From NCBI RefSeq assembly GCF_000835495.1, contig NW_015622541.1, positions 4,588,001 to 4,652,000 of the forward strand: a stretch of DNA of 64,000 nucleotides, written 5' to 3'. The position numbers and the translations under genes were made by a program. The notes beneath the pieces were generated by a model that had not been told where the DNA came from, made no database searches, and worked only from the letters and a program-made list of their open reading frames with translations. This document shows positions 11,761 to 22,304 of this stretch, in pieces (positions within the stretch are counted from its first letter, which is position 1; every line of letters begins with the position of its first letter). The stretch comes from Cladophialophora immunda (lineage: Eukaryota > Ascomycota > Eurotiomycetes > Chaetothyriales > Herpotrichiellaceae).

Positions 11761-12455
11761 TGTTTGAGAGGTGGGTGATCTTGGGAGAGAAGGACATGTT
11801 TTGAAATCTGACTGCTGTGCCAACAATCTTGTTATGTTAGGAAAGATAGGTCTGTAATCGTCTTGATTCTTATTAGCAGAATTGCACCCGGGCTTCTGGA
11901 TTTCTGGATCTCCAATCCGGGCAAACTGGGCAAAGGCAACTAGATTGGATTCTGCGATGCTAGAGTTGTAACTATTCCAAATTGCGCGTGTTGTGGCCCC
12001 GGTCAACAGTACCCAATACGGAGCACCAATGCGCCGTCACCACCTCAATTTCATTTGATTTTGGAATTTCAATGTATTGGTGTTCCTTTTGTTACCAATA
12101 TCCATAATGTTGTCTTTATCGGGCGTCACCGCGTTGGACAGGGTGTTTTGTGGACAGTAAGCCTTTTGTGTGATTCGCATTCTTTCTTGTTGGGCGTCGT
12201 TTTTGGGGCTTTACTTCCTATCATTCGTCGTCACCTTTAAACCACCTGGTTCGTCTGCACCAACGCTCCAGCGATCCGACGTGGGTATGCACCAGCTCGT
12301 GGCCTGGGATATCTGTGCAGAAACTCACCTCGCTCATATGTTTTCCTACACAAACGAAAATGGTCAGTACAGAGGGTTAGCACGTCGGTCACGACTGGCT
12401 GCGCCAATTATCACGGTCCCTGGAAAAGAAGCCGCGTTGACTTGTTGCAAGTAGC
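11761..12455. other. Intergenic, no complete gene seen
   Basis: Sequence between the first CorA-like gene and the Cys-rich remnant. It could hold an N-terminal exon of the Cys-rich gene, but I could not establish one. Confidence 0.4.
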
Positions 12456-12993
12456 CACCGTCGAAAACCAAGAAGAAGACCAACGTCGTGTTCGTGTACA
12501 CCTGCTGTCGCTGTGGACAGACGCCGATCAGCATCCAGAAACAGCACTGTCCTCACTGCCACCATACCCGCTGCAGCAACTGCAAGTGTGAAAAAGTCTT
12601 GCAGAGATAGACCACGACCTCGGACGCGAGACTCTCTTTCTGCACGGCTCCTTTTCTTCCCCTTCTCCCAGCTTACCGGTCGGTGACGCTCGCTCCACGC
12701 GATTTCCTGCAATTCCTCTTGCGACAAGAAAGAGCAGGCACAGGACAAGACACTGCGGCGGTGTAAGGTTATCACTCGAGAGGAAACCACAAGCAAGACA
12801 GGGAATAGACACGATCTCTCGCGGTCCGAATGCTCTTCTGAATCCGTCTCAGGTCCAATGTTGTTTCCGTGACTGCCAACGCTACAATGACGTCTTGAGT
12901 CGACATCCCTGCGTGCTTTGTGACTGCAAGTATACCCTCGGTTTGGAATGTTGCTTTAGAACTTGGGGCAGGGAGTTCGTGGCGTTTGTTTAG
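12456..12993 (+). pseudogene. Cysteine-rich zinc-ribbon-like remnant
   Basis: Two Cys-rich open segments. The first (12456-12610) reads CCRCG, eleven residues, CPHC, HHTRCSNCKC, then a stop. It is preceded by a possible AG acceptor just before a stop codon in the same frame. The second (12853-12993), preceded by CTCAG, reads CCFRDC, then CVLCDC and ECC before a stop. The pattern CC-x(n)-C about 11 residues before CxxC is that of short zinc-ribbon proteins frequent in filamentous ascomycetes. I could not find a start codon or join the two parts in one frame, so this is either a decayed gene or one with introns I cannot resolve. Function unknown. Confidence 0.35.
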
Positions 12994-14521
12994 AATGGCT
13001 TGGGATAACTGTGGTAAGAGGTCAAGACTCTGGGGCCAACAATTAGTTCGGTAATTACTTTTGGGAGGGTTTCAAAGGGACTTGCTTGCTCTTTATCTTT
13101 GATCATTGTTCTGACGTCTCACCTTGTGCATATAACTTGTTGCGCTGCTATGGTTAAGAGTCGCCGAGTCATACTTGGGCAGCGGATGACGCAGTTGGAT
13201 CTGCTTTGCAGTCTTTACCCGCCTCTTGACAGATGAACAACCTGTTCGATGCTTTCTGCTCGCGGAGCTGCGTAGACCTTTGGACCCCGGTTGGATCGTC
13301 GCGCACCCGAATCGCTCCGTGTTCTCGTATCCACAACTATTACGAGCCAGCTGCGCATTCGAATCAGGATGTTTACCAAGACAGAGCAAGGTTGTCGACA
13401 GCACCATTCCCGGCGTAAGATTGAAGGCATGCGGAATCCCGGCGCTTTCTGCTAAGACCAAGTTCCCGTGCCTAGGTATGAAGTAGACTTTGACCACAAG
13501 GCAACCAGATTCCGTCGGGCGTAGATACCGCGAAAGTCGGTCAGGTTGGGCGTTTGGGCAAGTCGCGCTTCACGTCTCTAACTACGGCGGGCCTGCACCT
13601 AATCGAGGTCACACGCATTGCTTCTGCTCGGTGCGGGTTCCCAACTGAGATACTTTGCTAGGTGTGTGGCTTGGACGACGATGATGCCCGAACAACTCGA
13701 CGGACACGTCTCTTGCAGTGTCGAGGCTGATAGAGCGAGGTCTAGGTGCCTGCTGCGCGCAATCCTCCTGAGTCACCGGTATAGCTGAGCATCTCGGATT
13801 TGTAAGGTACATACCAGGGAACTAGTCGGCGTCAACACCAGGGCACCAGGGAAACCAGCAGCTGACCAGGTGATGCTGAGAATCGATCGGGACTGGCTTC
13901 CCAGCTGTACCTAGTGTCATGTGCTTCAAACTTGGAGGGACTCGGGTCGACACTGCAGGTCCACTGCCGTTTGCTGCCCCTGCGCCTCTGGTCACCTCGT
14001 CACCTTCTCTCTTGTTCAAAAATTCCTCCCACGCTGAAGAGTGGGTTGTTTCCATCGGCGTGGCATGTCGTCCACAAACCAATCACCACGGCTTTTGGAG
14101 CCCAAGTCCTTCTGGCGAGAGCGATCTGTGTGGCCGAGGATAGTCGATGCCTTCCCAGATGCGCGCCTTACTCCCAGTTTGCTTTGTTGGTTCCAATGCC
14201 CTTGATTTGCTACAAGCATTACTTTTGGGGGCTTGTCTTCTCATGACCTATCGTTCGCAGATTGCAGATCTCGAACGTCCAAGCCCTACGGCCGATGAAG
14301 CTGCACACTCGTGGTGCGCGCCCCAGATCGAATGGTGGGATGTCATCGGTGTCGATATACAAGTACCTTCTCACGCTGCCCACGATGTTGCTATTCAGCC
14401 ACTGCAAAATAACCATGGTACTGATACTCTGGTGTTGCTGCCCGCCTCTTCTGTGTGCGTGGCATCTCTCACACATCTCCTTGCATGCACCTGAATCCAA
14501 GTCGAAGGATTAGTCGCCCTC
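12994..14521. other. Intergenic, no gene seen
   Basis: About 1.5 kb. Many medium-length frames overlap on both strands, which reflects few stops rather than coding. No domain, tRNA or terminal repeats recognised. Confidence 0.5.
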
Positions 14522-16396
14522 ATGGGAAAGCGCAAGCCAAAACACCGGAGAGTATCCGGCGGCAGAGATGAAAGTCAAGCTCAACCTCTGCGTTATGCGC
14601 TCCCGGCACAGGCCCTGAAGAACTGGCCGAAAATATTTCGACAACGCAGAAACATCCAACTCGGCGTCGAAAACAAATCGCACGTCACGGGTCGAGCCGA
14701 GTCGGGTGAAGACGATATCGACAAGGTGGTCCGAATCTTCATGCGCGAGCCCGAGGAATCACCAGGCTGCCTGCCACGAGCCGACAGAGTTGAGGAATTT
14801 TGCTTTGGAATGAGCACTGCTTCTCTCTTCGAGGCCCAATTCAACCCAGATGGGACACGGCGATTGATCGCTTGGCTGGATGACAGGAACTTGGAGGGCC
14901 CGCTCGATCAGTCGGGAACACATTGCATGCCTCTGACAGTGTATGGTCTGTTGAGAGAACTGGAAAGGCCTCGCTTTCCCTCAGCAGGCCCGGTCGCTTT
15001 TCAAGCCGCCACCAAAGGCCAAACGACTTTGACGGATGCTGACAGGCGTCTCATTTTCATCACGGACCTGGACTGCCGCAGCATTTACGCCATTGTACGA
15101 ACAGCTTCTACTAACCAAGCCTCCGCTCTCCGGGGGGCGTTGTACCATCACTTGGAGTTTGAACCCTCCTTGGAGTTAGCCGCCATCACGGAAGGATTTC
15201 CAATGTTCAAACTCGCATTTCACTTACCATTCTTCGCCCTGAAGACTTCGAAGTCTCCGCAAACGGATTATCGCCGGGACCGGAATGGAGATCCTTTACG
15301 ACGCTCGCGGGAGGTCTCTTTCCTGAATCGGCAGGACAATGATCCAAAACTTTACCTCTACGACGCCCAAGTCTCCTGCGTAATTGCCGGCTTGGACTGG
15401 TCGAGATGGACAGGATGGCTTTTTCTCGACACCTACTATTTCGATCCTGAAGACGAGTCCAGAGAGGACGTGTGGGAATACTATGAAGACGGGCTTCCCG
15501 TGGCAGGCATGCGTGCAGATCCTCTGACTTACGGGCTTAACGACGCGGACCGGCCAATCTGGGATCCTGAGGAATACTTCTTGGTGGTATTCAAAACTCG
15601 CTTTGCGCAAACAGAACGAGAGTGGAGGAGGGTGGTGATGAAGTTGAAATCGAGCTTTCGCCACCACCACTCGACACATGAATATCGACTCTGCTCTCCA
15701 GCGCCCAGTGACCCCTCAAAGGACGAGAGTCCTGCCAAAGGTCTCCGCCGTTCTCTCGACTGGGTGCTGAGGGTCATGCACCTCGCCAAGGAGTTGAACG
15801 AGACCCTATCAAAGACAGTCCAAAGTTACGAACCGTTTTGTTCAAAGCGAGCTGGCAACTTCGTCGGAGGGCTCCGTTTCCCGCATGCGAACAAGTCGCT
15901 TCCTTCGATTCAGAAGACTTTCGATGAGTTACGTCAACATAAAGAGACCCTGGACCATCTCCTTGATCGGTGCGGTCAATATACCAAAGAGCTTCAGTTC
16001 AAACTCGACCTGGAAGTTCGCGAAATGAGCAACCAACAAATAAGACTTAGCCTCGAAGCCAACCGAATAGCCGAGGACAACAAGGGGTTTTCATGGATCA
16101 TGATGATCTTCGTTACGCCGGTCGCGCTGTCGTCGAGCGTCTTTTCCATGCGGCCTACGGTCATTCCTTTCATCCCTCCAACATTTGGATCGTTTCTGGC
16201 TTTAAATGCCATACTCTCCTGCCTGGGGTTTCTCGTCCACACGACGTGGTTTTGTCGTTGGCGGCTGGTGATAGCCTTGACTGCACAATACTTTTACGCA
16301 TTGTCTAGCTTGGTGCGAGTATCCCGACAACCGAAGAATGACCCAACGGATGAAGAAAGTGGCCGTCCAGCCGCAACTGCGAGCTTCTCTGTCTGA
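14522..16396 (+). CDS. CorA-like C-terminal membrane protein, paralogue B
   Basis: Uninterrupted 624-aa frame starting at MGKRKPKHRR. It shares with the gene at 9582 the ordered motifs RRLIFITDLDC, a short LRGALYHH, FKLAFHLPFFALK, REVSFLNRQ, DTYYFDPEDESRE, RADPLTYGLNDAD and IWDPEEYF. A heptad-like segment precedes the C-terminal hairpin: FSWIMMIFVTPVAL, SSSVFSMRP at about residue 535, then a second hydrophobic helix ending LGFLVHTTWF. The hairpin resembles the CorA family, with VFSMRP at the GMN position. It has no introns whereas its relative has two, so intron loss or gain has occurred since duplication. It should be an integral membrane protein with a large cytosolic domain. No member of this fungal family that I know has an assigned role. 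Confidence 0.78.
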   Translation: MGKRKPKHRRVSGGRDESQAQPLRYALPAQALKNWPKIFRQRRNIQLGVENKSHVTGRAESGEDDIDKVVRIFMREPEESPGCLPRADRVEEFCFGMSTASLFEAQFNPDGTRRLIAWLDDRNLEGPLDQSGTHCMPLTVYGLLRELERPRFPSAGPVAFQAATKGQTTLTDADRRLIFITDLDCRSIYAIVRTASTNQASALRGALYHHLEFEPSLELAAITEGFPMFKLAFHLPFFALKTSKSPQTDYRRDRNGDPLRRSREVSFLNRQDNDPKLYLYDAQVSCVIAGLDWSRWTGWLFLDTYYFDPEDESREDVWEYYEDGLPVAGMRADPLTYGLNDADRPIWDPEEYFLVVFKTRFAQTEREWRRVVMKLKSSFRHHHSTHEYRLCSPAPSDPSKDESPAKGLRRSLDWVLRVMHLAKELNETLSKTVQSYEPFCSKRAGNFVGGLRFPHANKSLPSIQKTFDELRQHKETLDHLLDRCGQYTKELQFKLDLEVREMSNQQIRLSLEANRIAEDNKGFSWIMMIFVTPVALSSSVFSMRPTVIPFIPPTFGSFLALNAILSCLGFLVHTTWFCRWRLVIALTAQYFYALSSLVRVSRQPKNDPTDEESGRPAATASFSV

Positions 16397-16908
16397 AACA
16401 TTGACCAGGGAGTTGGCCCACTCATCGACTGGCCTATGAAAGATGGGCCTCGCACCACGAACAGGTCTGACCCTTGGGCCACCAAATCCGCAGTGTGCGT
16501 TGCCGACATTCGAAGGTGGAAACTAGCAGCATGTACCAACATAGTTTACTTTGGGTGGCACCGGCATTTAGCAGCCATTTGGAGCAATAGGATCGAGTGA
16601 AGATCTGAGATACGATCGACAACGATTTCGAGAAACCAAGGGTGAGGCTAGAATAGTCACAATGATACCACCAATCATCGAGTCTCCTCATTTTGTTTCC
16701 TCCCGGACAAGCATGTGCCTGAATGGTTTCCTGCACGGTCGTTGGCGCCTCACCCCCTCCAACAACCTGACGGGTGTCACGCGATGATTCGCCGAATGGA
16801 TTGGGAATACCATCACTATGTCTTCTTGCTAGATACTTCAAGTACCAATGTCTCTTTCGCCGCAACACCCTCTTCTACGACTGCTCTCCATTTACGCACC
16901 CAGCCAAG
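16397..16908. other. Intergenic, upstream of ArgRS paralogue
   Basis: 512 nt, presumably 3' UTR and promoter. No gene recognised. Confidence 0.5.
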
Positions 16909-18872
16909 ATGGCTACAACTTCGACCGAGGGCCTCTATGGCTTCCTGGAAGCCATGGGCGTTGAAGATCCCAGCTTTGTGTCGGCGACGAAGGAACTCTA
17001 TACCAATCCACAGGCCATCTACTTCTCACATCTCGCAGAACTCATCGTGCAACTCACGGATTGTGAAAAGGATATTGCCTATAAGTCAATTGTATGGGCG
17101 AATGACATGACCCATCTGGTGGTCGTGGCGCCTCGTCTTCGACTCAAGGGCGTCGATTCCGAAGACCTCGCTGCTGACTTGCAGCAAAGAGTCAGTTTCC
17201 CTTGTGGTTTCGTTGAAACAATATTGTTCCTACGAGTTTGTGACTAACCTCGAGACAGTTCCCAAAGTCGCCCCTCTTTGGACACCCCGTCAACGATGGG
17301 ATTAACCTCCTGTTCTACTTTTCGAACACCCACCTTGCGCGTTTGCTTCTTTCCTATGTCATTGACCGCGGATCTTCGTATGGCAACAGCCCATTGGCCG
17401 AAGCTCCTGTCGAGGACGGGGCAGAGGCACAGGGCCACAAGGTCATTGTTGAATTCTCATCGCCAAATCTTGGAAAAGCATTTACTGGCCTACACTTGAG
17501 AAGTACGATCATTGGAGCGTTCATTGCCTCTATCTACGAGAGGCTGGGGTGGGATGTGACCAGAATGACGTTCCTTGGTGATTGGGGCAAACATGTTGGA
17601 CTTCTGGCAGCAGGCTGGTCACGGTTCGGGTCTGACGAACAGTTCGACGCTGATCCCCTGCGACATCTACTTGACGTGTATAACCAGATTGAGGAACTAT
17701 TCAAAAAAGAGCAGGAAACTGCTAAGCATGTTCCTGAGGGGCAAGACGCCACTGAAGTGAGCCACGAGATCGAAGCAGAGAGAGACGACTTCTTCAAGAA
17801 GCTCGAAGACGGCGATGAGGAAGCTCTTAACTTGTGGAGAAGGTTCCGCGAAGTCTGCATTGCGCGGTACACCGAACTCTATGCACGCCTCGGCATTAGG
17901 TTCGACGATTACTCGGGTGAGTCGGATGTCTCTCACGAGACTATTGAAGAGGTCGAAAACGCATTGAAAGAGAAGGGCGTCTACAGAGAGAGCGATGGTG
18001 CCTGGGTGATTGATATCAACAAGAACGACGAAAAACACGGCGCAGCCATCGCGCGGTTCCGTAATGGGACGACAACATACCTGCTAAGGGACGTTGCCGC
18101 GGTCCTGGAGCGCAGCAAGAAGTATTCCTTCGACAAGATGATTTATGTCGTCTCGGTGCGGCAGACTACACACTTTCAACAAGTCTTCAAGGTCCTTGAC
18201 TTGATGGGCCGGTCGGATCTGGCGCAGCGACTTGACCACATCGGCTTTGGCGACGTACATGGTCTGTCTCCGAAGGAAGGAACAAGCGGCCTTCTCTTAG
18301 GTGACATCCTGGACCAATGTGCCGACGCTACCAAGCTTGCGCTGGACACGGATGAAGAGACAGCCCAGCTTTTTGCAGAGCAAGACCCGGCGAAAGTATA
18401 TGACGGTCTGGGTGCCATCAATCTCATGGTTGATGACTTATCAAGCAGACGAGGTGGGACTTTCAACTTTGACCTCAACAAGCTGGCAAACCCAGGTGAC
18501 TATACTGGCCTGAACCTCCAAAAGTGGTACACGAAGCTCGGCTCGAAACTCAGCGGCGTCGAAATCGATCGTGGAGAACTAGAAAACACAGATTACAGCA
18601 TGTTCGAAGGCGAAGACAACTCTTATGCCGACATCCTCAGGCTTCTCGTCCAGTTTCCAGGAATCATGAAGACCTCCTTTGAGAGGTTGGAATCGTCTCA
18701 GATTCTGACATTCCTGTTCAACATCATCGACTTCTTGCCCAATGTCTGGGAAGACGAGGCTGAGGCCGAAGGCTCCACTCGAAACCTTGCCAAGTTGGCT
18801 TTCTACAAATGCTTCCAGATCGTGTTGGAAAACGGGATGAGAACTTTGGGATTGGTGCCTCTGACGGCTTGA
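16909..18872 (+). CDS. Arginyl-tRNA synthetase-like protein with altered signature motifs
   Basis: Two exons, 16909-17190 and 17259-18872; 631 aa, the usual length for a fungal cytosolic ArgRS. The N-terminal Add1-like domain, the class Ia core (VEFSSPN, LGDWGKHVGLL, DDYSGES, TYLLRDVAAVLERSKKY, FDKMIYVV) and the C-terminal DALR-like anticodon domain ending in GMRTLGLVP are all present in order. Key sites deviate: the HIGH equivalent, normally HAGHLRS, reads TGLHLRS; the GMST[RK]xG loop reads GLSPKEG; the DLHF segment after the Rossmann strand reads TTHF; and the DTGPYLQYAHAR segment is replaced by DYTGLNLQKWYTK. The frame is intact, so it is under selection or recently diverged. It probably derives from ArgRS by duplication; whether it still charges tRNA-Arg is doubtful. 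Confidence 0.85.
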
Positions 18873-20509
18873 TGCCCAAGAGCAATTTCCAGTTGCTGGT
18901 CATGGGCCAGAACCAGAGCTATGCAGGCTTACGCGGACTCTCTGAAGGATTCTTCGACCATGTTTGATATGACTCTGTACGACCGCGCTGGTTGACTGTA
19001 AGCTAGGTTGGCTGTTGGGCATTCTGTCAGTTCGCTACTCGAATGATTCGGATCAGTTTTCGGCTACATGGCTACAGTAACTTTTGCTATATTAGCGAGT
19101 ATCCACCGCTTCGACCGCCAGGATTTGTGAATTTGAGCCTCACTTCTGTATCGAAAGGGCTGCAAGTGCAGCCTCGATAGACTCCTCATGGCTAAGCACT
19201 ATCTAGAGTCACTTCTGACGGATTTCGACTGTATTGATACCCAATCGCATGAGGCCTGACACCTTCCTCGACTCGCCGCAGTGTGTTTCGGGCATTGAAA
19301 GTGCAAGGAGCAGTCGCCTTGCGAAACGATATCTTCCGTGTGTTGCCTTGCGCTAATGCACCCTTGATGCAGATGGATTTTTGTGGGCTGATGGGCCCCG
19401 TGGCTGGCCTCTATCCACCTGGGGGCTTTCCATTGTTATCCGGCCCTCCAGATCTCTTCTCGGTAGAGGTCATTTGACATGGGCCCGGCAAGCATGGCCA
19501 GCGCATTGCGGGCTGCCACGCCGTGTTTGCGTCAACGAAACAGCTCCCATTGCGTCGATTGATGCCCGAACAAAGCACCCAATGGTTACCATTGTTGTTG
19601 CCCAGAGTCCAGTCAATATGTCCCAATGTGCCCGGGTCCGTCATTTGGGCAGAACGTGGGCAGAGTCTCGGTTGCCTTTTGGGCATGCAAGAAATGCTTC
19701 CTTCCAGGCCCTCCGAGTCGACACGTACGAAGCCCGACTCATCGATGGGCATGGACGATCAAGCCACCGACACCGACACTCCCTCTATGGAGTTCTGAGG
19801 AGAGTCTCCCGCCACATCTGCTGCAGAGTCCAGTTGATACCCGAGTCCTTTCGTCCATTGCTCCCTGCGGGTTGGAATTATTATTCCTGCCCGCCTTCCT
19901 GGAAGCCTAGGATCCCTTGCTCACTGCCCTGTTGGGAGGCAAATCCATCTGCAAACCCAGACAGCCCCCAGTACTGGTTTGGCAGTGCACCTTTCGACTT
20001 GCAGTGCGGGAACCCATGGCTCCGTGGCTGCTCCTTGCTGCAGACTGCTGGAGTGACCCTCCCCTCTCTTACTCAATCCATCTGGTCTACCAGTACATCA
20101 GCGCATGTATATCCCATGTCATCGGTGAGGAACACGCTCGAGTCTGTCTCCTCACAGGTGCATTCCGTTCGGAATTGTGCCAGATGAAATCATGATTGGA
20201 TGACGCGAACTGCCATCTACCGGTGAGTCTACCAAGGCGAGGACGGTCGATGCACGTTCAAGGTCTAGGTAATTCAGCTTCACTTCTTTCCGCCACTCAC
20301 AAACTTCCACGCATCGCTTGCTAGGGTTGGCCATTGACGTTGATCTTGCCTCTTCCCTTACGACTCCGAGCTTGAGGCTCTACAGGGATTATCGCGTGCT
20401 CTGAGAGATTTCCTGTGAAGTATACATTTCGCTGTTTTCTGTCTGCATTCCATCTGGAATTCCATGAATGCTATTTTGTTCTTGGGCTGAGAAAGGCCTT
20501 TCATGAGCC
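18873..20509. other. Intergenic, no gene seen
   Basis: About 1.6 kb. Around 19300-20200 all three plus frames are largely open, but none shows a domain or ATG-led conserved protein. I treat this as non-coding. Confidence 0.45.
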
Positions 20510-21818
20510 ATGGATCCTCGTCACCGTGGACTATACGTCCGGTCAGTTGATACAGTCGTCCTCACCTGGACCGTCTTGCTAACCCGTCCTTAGATGGTGT
20601 CAGAGTCCTCGGGTCGAGTTGTTAGCCGGTGAAGATGTCGGCCCAATTGAGAGATTTCTCATACCTCAAGAGTTTCTGCAACGTCGCTCGCGGACTCTCA
20701 GGGATCAAATCGCCCGGCTCCCATCCCATCACTCCCAAAGAGAAATTGCGCTCCCCGAGACTGCCCCCCAAACAATGGAAGAGTTCTTTGTGTGGAACTT
20801 CACCCCAAATCCTCAGATCGATGATAGGTTGAGTTTCAGCGAAGTAGTTCAACTTGGAGTGTTTGCCTGGAAGTACCAGGTCTCGGCTCTGAGCAACCAG
20901 GTGACTGACATGATCCGCCACAACCTCGCAAACAATGACTGGAAACTGGAAGCGGCCGTTGTGGACGCCATCTACCAAGCAGCACCCGACAAGAGTCCGC
21001 TCCGAGAGGTGATCAAGGCGGCTTTGGGACAGCTGCCGAGGTCTAGTATCGATGGTGATGCATGGGAAAGGACCTGGAAGCGCAACCCAGATCTTGGCTG
21101 GGACCACCACAAATCCAGCGACAAGGAGTGGACGGCCAAGGACTATTTGACCGGGTCTTGCCGTTTCCATAACCACGACGAAATCAAACGTCGGCAGAGT
21201 CTGTGTGATGGATGTCCCTATGCCCAAGAAGATTGCTATCCCTTCTGGGAAGAGGATGCGGAACGCGCACAAGAGCCAGAAGTCAAAGCAGCAGCCGAAG
21301 AGACGCCATCAGTAGAAGATCAGTTCATGGAGGAGGTGTTTCCCGCGGTCACTCCAACGGAGCAAGCAGTAGAGGAAGTGAACGGACTCGATGCATCAGC
21401 CGTCTTCGAGGATGCACCGGAGCACGCACCTGAAGAAACGGCCATTTTTGATACCACTGCCGAGACGAACGGATTCGCCGACCACAATCTTCCAGAGGAA
21501 GTGACCGAGGATGGTGATGGTGTGCAGACCCCGCAGCCAGAGACCAACGGAGTCAAGCACCCCTTCTCCCCTGAGGAAGGCCCGTGTGAGTCAGTGTGTG
21601 GCGACGCATGCAGCGACGAAGGGATCGTGGCGGCGAACGGGAACGGCGTTGTGACCAATGGGCTGGAGGAGAAAGGTAACGAAGCCGTGCACGTGGAGGC
21701 CGTCAACGGGCACGAGGTCCCTGTCGTGGACGGGAAGAAGAAGAAGAAGAAAAAGAAGAAGAGGATGAGTTTCAACAACGGCACCGACAACCCCAATGAA
21801 GCACAGGTTGTCCACTGA
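20510..21818 (+). CDS. BTB/POZ-like domain protein with acidic tail and poly-Lys end
   Basis: Two exons, 20510-20541 and 20594-21818; 418 aa. The N-terminal part, MDPRHRGLYVR joined to WCQSPRVELLAG, runs into a BTB-like fold: a VELL strand, FLIPQEFLQRRS in the position of the shell-helix, then a FSEVVQLGVFAWKYQV segment as in fungal BTB proteins. A Cys-containing stretch (CRFHNHDE, CDGCPYAQEDC) follows around residues 220-245. The second half is acidic and repetitive with many NG pairs, ending in nine consecutive lysines and a short tail. BTB proteins act as dimerisation or cullin adaptors, but no partner domain is visible. The first exon is short and its start less certain than the rest. Confidence 0.7.
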
Positions 21819-22304
21819 TTCTCTGACTAGCAGACAAGGCTTTCGGGCATGGGAAAAGTGTGGACGGACGGGATGGAGGAGGGAATTTGCCAAAGGGTGT
21901 CTGTCTCTCGGTTCCTCAGAATGTATCTCCCAGTCAGATGTTTTGCATGTAGGAGGCGTTAGGTAGCAACACGGATTGTCATTGGAAAATGTCGCTCTTC
22001 ATCTTCAGGCGTATTTGAAGTTCCTTAGGCAAGTGTTCCCGTTCCTCCCTCACACCCGCAGCCTCGCAGCCTTGTATGACCTAGAATGCCGTCATTTCAA
22101 AATTCGACATCTCCAACCCCAACTACCAATCAACTACGCAGTATGAGGTAGTCATTCAGCATTCAACATTCCGCCGAAACCTCTCGTCGTGCGCAGATCT
22201 TGCTCCCTGGAACCCTTTCCTCACCTGCGTGTCTCTCCCAAGTGCATGTGTCGATAGCTTTGCGCTCTCCTCGTCGGTGGATGTAAGTAAGGAAAATAAG
22301 AGAG
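21819..22304. other. Intergenic between two co-directional genes
   Basis: 486 nt, expected to hold a 3' UTR and the promoter of the methyltransferase-like gene. Nothing distinctive. Confidence 0.5.

Noticed and set aside
13093..13497. 134-codon minus-strand frame and overlapping plus frames
   Set aside because: Mutually overlapping, no motif.
19381..20187. Long plus-strand open frame (about 268 codons) in the 1.6-kb gap
   Set aside because: No ATG at its 5' end, two other frames also open, no domain.
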